DNA of 64,000 nt. It comes from Desarmillaria ectypa. Its lineage: Eukaryota; Basidiomycota; Agaricomycetes; Agaricales; Physalacriaceae. A program made the position numbers and the translations under genes. Each line of letters opens with the position of its first letter. Within the stretch, counting starts at the first letter, position 1. The DNA lies in assembly GCA_030407005.1 (NCBI GenBank), contig JAUDYN010000001.1, positions 4,030,001 through 4,094,000 on the forward strand, read 5' to 3'. Below the pieces are notes generated by a model. That model was not told the DNA's origin and did no database searches. It was given only the letters and a program-made list of their open reading frames with translations. Of the stretch, positions 60,019-64,000 are shown one piece after another.

Positions 60019-63000
60019 CAAAAAAATAGCACGTTAGAGGGAGGACCTTTATGCAGTCAGAAGATGACTTTAAAGAAAGAAAGCGAGGAAAGTGATGGCG
60101 CGCTGTTACGAACAATCGGATCATAGAACGGCCACAGCAGCGAAGCTAGAACAAGTGAAGTTCATGCAAAATAAAAAATGTCTGCAGGCACTGATATAGA
60201 CCCGCGTCAAAAGAAGCCAAACAAAATCTGGAAGTATCCATACTAGCTGGAAAAAATTGCCAAGCGTTTTAGTAAAACGGTTTCATGAACGCGCCGTGAT
60301 ACAAATACAGCATGAGTAGCTGATTCAAGAAATCGTTTACCGCCATTCTGTTGGGTGGCGCAACAACAGACAAAACTGATAGTTTGATTAACGCCACGAT
60401 TATTGTATCGCTGACCATTCCGACAAACCTGTTGCACCCTAGGTCTCCATATTTCGCAGGCGCTAATCTCTGTTCCAGGTTCCGTAAGGGGCGTCTGCCA
60501 TTTTATGGGAAAGGACGAGGCAGTGCGAACGATACTTACTTAACATTGATAATCAATCACTGTCAAGACTTATCTTCTGATATTGTTATTGAACTAAGTG
60601 CGACAAAAATTTATCCGACTTGGCAGTCCTAGGCCAGTTGTGGAATGTATTTGCGAGTCAAGATGCAATACATTTCGATAAGAAGCGCTATGCCAGTCGT
60701 TCTTTGAATGGCTCAGTTGCCTGTAGGGAAATTTTCGAAGAAATGCTCATCAAAAAGAGCTCTTACATACATCCCATTGCTCTCGCAGAGATACATCTAC
60801 GATCAGAGTGACTCTGACGTTTATTGCTCTTCGTGCTGGTGGTGGCAAGGTACTGAACCCTGACAACCACGTGGTCGCTGTCGCGTGGAAAACTGACATC
60901 ACTTGAGACTCACTAGTTGCTCACAGATTTTTATCATTAGTATATGGCGGCGTGGTACGTGCTAGTTTAAATTAACATATTTTCGTCACTGAGGAAGTAT
61001 TATAAGCGGTGTTATTAAGTATGCTTCCTATTTATCCATCGGATAAACGTATCTGAAGGAACTGGCCTACAGAATATTATGAAAAATGCACAACCTAAGC
61101 ACAAGACGCCACGACAAAGAGATCTGATTTCCTATTCAATACATTATTGCTGCTCGTTTTAGCTCCTTACAGTAGCTCAGCGGTAAATGGTTGACGCTTA
61201 ACGATGCCAACATCCATCGCCTTGATGCTGCAGCTGATTTTTTCTTGGTTCGGCATTTCGTCGTCACTGAGTTCAAAACTCTTCAATTTAGGTGCGCTAC
61301 TTGATACAGGCCGTATGTGCTCCTGGTTATACTGCTCTCGAGAAACTTGAGATCGCAAAGGTACAAAGGTACAAAGGTCTATCTCGCGATCTAGTACTTG
61401 AACTTGGACCTTTGCTATAGACTCCCTGGTTTTCGCGTCACAAAGCAATCTCTGATGCCCGGCTAGGGTATTCATGAACCATGCTGATCCTTATGAAGCA
61501 TCCGAGTCGCACATCACCGCGTGTCATGTATCATAGTCGAGGTAGCTGGCACCTGGGTGCTGCCTGGAGGGTATTCTTGTTCGGCTGCTCTGTTAGTGCT
61601 CTATCAAGTGCCGTGTGACTTCACTGAGTAACCACTGTCCTGCGAATACATTAATGCCGACCCTCGGTGATTATTCCTGCGGTACTGTCTCGGATCATGT
61701 CCGGATTGCATCAGGTATAGAGACGCACAGTACTCAATTGGTTCTTCGTCAGAAATTCTCACTCCACTACCTTTCATTCTGACCCTCGTTTCATAAAAGA
61801 ACACCTTGGCTTCTGATTTTCTCAAACATGATGGATCTTGGTGTACTTATCTCTTTTTTCTCAGCATGTGCATGGCAATTGCCGCACTTTCTGGTCCATC
61901 ATAACTCAAGCTTCCTTCTTCTCTCGTTCCTTATTTGCTTCTCATGGCACAAAAGATAACATTTAAAGTCTTTCCTGGTCTTGTGGCGCACCCGGATGTA
62001 ATGATATTGATAGCGCAACAAACACTCAAATAACCAGCGCTGTCGAGGATTTGGACACTCTCCACACATGTGCTTTTCTTGTATCCTTTTGCCATGTCAG
62101 ATCAATCATAGTCGCATCGTAGTCCGATTGCTCATCGAGGAATGACTGCTACTCTGCGTTATACACTGCAGATCATCGGAATTACTTGAGCAAATTTGAC
62201 AATAAAATAGGATCGTATGTCTCTGGGGTTCTCTCGTTATGACTCCGGGTGTCTCGAGGGTTGTAGGTGGATAGGCATATTTTATTCTATCAACCGTCGC
62301 TTCTCACTTCTGGCACTTATCTTAACGTTGTGATTTAGTCGACTGCTAACCTGATCAGATGAAAAGTAACTGGATGTAATACGACACGTCCCGAGTCGAG
62401 GAATGGGGAAGAATGAATCCGTAAAGTATGATATGGAAAGAAATAAGGAGGTGTCCAGGCTGGTATTGGGTGTCAAGGAAGCTTAGCAAGGCATAAGTAA
62501 CTGCGAAGCAAGAAGGCAATGGTCATACGGATCAGGGGTGGATGCACTACTTGAATGGGCATCCGGGCGCATGTGTGCCCCGCCAGCCACAATGGCAGCA
62601 CTGAGGCTCGCTGTGACGAGTGTTACGGGCGACAGGTTTACAGGCTTCCGATATCGCGGAAGGCTTGGTTGCAGAGGATGAAGACAGAGTGAAGCACAGC
62701 ATTTATGGTAAGAGCTGACTTTAGCTGACAAGAAACGCCCATGCAGTCTCTTCCTTTATACTCGCCCTGGTTTATGTAAATAATTATTACAGGAAAAGAA
62801 AACCTGCTCATTTTCCATCAGCAACTGCGACCTAGATTTGTCCAACCAACGGCCTTCATTCTGGACCATTGCTGCGTATATATTTCTCTCTCTTCACTAG
62901 TAAGCATTCCGGGATGAGGACAGGAGCGACGGCAGAATTTAGAATCAAAGTTCAAGCATGACACGCCGGCTAACATTCAGTTATATATCAACTAGCGACG

Positions 63001-64000
63001 GTCTCACCCGTTCAACCAATAACTTCCGGAAGGAGACATGGGGTCGAGACCATGAAATACAGTAAAGGTTAATATCATATACCTTCTTATTCATCCTAGG
63101 GACCAGAGTGACGGCACGCGAAAATCATAAATGAGCGCAACCAATCCAGCCGATCATTCGTGTCACCAGTAGACTCGAACTGTGTATAGCGTTTATCAGG
63201 ACCACGTCATTCGGTTGGCCTGGAAGAGGTACGTATCATCATCTCATGGTCTAGGGTCACACTTGTATCCTCCATTCGTCTGTACAGTTCATTCGATGAT
63301 TAACGAGTGAAGTTAGTTTGCAGAGAAGTCCATGGATGGAAACTGCGGAACCAAACGGAACGGATGAGAACCTCCCTTTAGCTAGGAGATGTCGAAGCAG
63401 CACATGCCAAGCCAGATCTGAAGGGTTTGTCAACGTATGCCTCACAAGGAAGTGAGGGGCACCCACGTACTAGCATGATATCATTCGATTATCGCGATTC
63501 ATTTGTTTGGTCAATATGGAATCCAATATCATACATGTGAACTGGGGAGGGCGCCACGCCATCGATAGTCGGAAGACCGCGAAGACTGCACATCTGTGTC
63601 GATTTTTTCTCAAGGCTGAACAAAACAGACTTACCCGAAGATGGTCATTCAGACCTCCCTGTCTGACAGCCACTCAATAAACCGCTCCTATAAAATCTCT
63701 CAGGTTGATCCAGGAATCCGCATCTCCACTGAAGCAGCGTTCCAAGAAAAAAGGTGTTCTATCTCTTTTATAGATGGAGATTGGGAGACTCGTGCTTCTT
63801 CCGTGGAAATACCCGTGTAGATAACTGCCGTAGAAGTCGAACATCAAGGGCGTCTTGTACGAACGACCATGATCGCAGACACTACGTTGCATATCATCCA
63901 TGGCTACATATGCAACGGCCCGACGTAGGGGAATCAGGAATACCACGAAGTCTGAGAAGCTGCCCTAAAGATTTGTGGAGAAGAACCGGGAGTAGTTCCG
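60019..64000. other. Long region without a supported gene
   Basis: The segment 60270-60490 (minus) is a diverged relative of 39101-39475. A 102-codon minus-strand frame at 61167-61475 has no recognisable domain. At 63700-63200 (minus) a TATA-like CTATAAAAGAG near 63770, short frames and intron-like GTAAGT/GTACGT donors suggest a possible transcript, but no product can be named. Nothing else is supported. Confidence 0.4.

Noticed and set aside
61160..61200. TAGCTCAGCGGTAAATGG resembling a tRNA D-arm
   Set aside because: No anticodon arm or T-loop GGTTCGA at the expected distance.

Overview
The window looks like nuclear DNA of a mushroom-forming basidiomycete (Agaricomycetes). Genes are split by many short (about 50 nt) GT-AG introns. 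The gene set is also typical: a group III poly-HAMP histidine kinase, a Rheb GTPase with a CaaX box, a PL3 pectate lyase relic, a heme-thiolate peroxidase relic and a membrane-anchored GtaA-type glutaminase. All assignments come from reading motifs and splice frames; no database search was possible.

Layout. 0-0.6 kb: 5' part of an IRG-like (immunity-related, IIGP-type) GTPase gene on the minus strand. 0.6-4.8 kb: mostly non-coding, with a conserved TATA promoter repeat and a TACGG-rich repeat. 4.8-11.8 kb: conserved housekeeping block (disordered Arg/Asp/Pro-rich protein, lysyl-tRNA synthetase, Rheb). 14.4-16.1 kb: processive GT2 polysaccharide synthase. 16.8-28.8 kb: accessory block with a broken PL3 lyase, a broken unknown gene, three intact IRG-like genes and a broken heme-thiolate peroxidase. 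31.4-36.2 kb: 17-exon Nik1-type hybrid histidine kinase, intact. 36.5-39.0 kb: broken glutaminase copy. 42.4-47.4 kb: two adjacent fusion genes, one joining a GDP-mannose 3,5-epimerase-like domain to two glycosyltransferase domains, the other a methyltransferase to a GT8 glycosyltransferase. 49.1-53.1 kb: inverted second copy of the 16.8-22.0 kb block, decayed and hit by a MITE-like element. 54.7-55.9 kb: another intact IRG-like gene. 56.5-60.0 kb: intact 18-exon glutaminase with a transmembrane anchor and a PPxY tail. 60-64 kb: nothing recognised.

Two themes stand out. First, six IRG-like GTPase loci (four intact, one cut by the window edge, one pseudogene) lie in 56 kb within inverted segmental duplications. 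All begin with an MGxxxS N-myristoylation-like motif and a long charged coiled coil before the G domain, which recalls the membrane-targeted vertebrate IRG GTPases. Two near-identical copies differ sharply only in a short N-terminal hydrophobic patch. Second, the 42.4-47.4 kb pair encodes sugar-nucleotide epimerisation, three glycosyltransferase domains and a methyltransferase in two fused polypeptides, which suggests an undescribed glycan pathway. Broken relatives of the glutaminase and the GTPases mark duplication breakpoints, so the accessory part of the window turns over fast.
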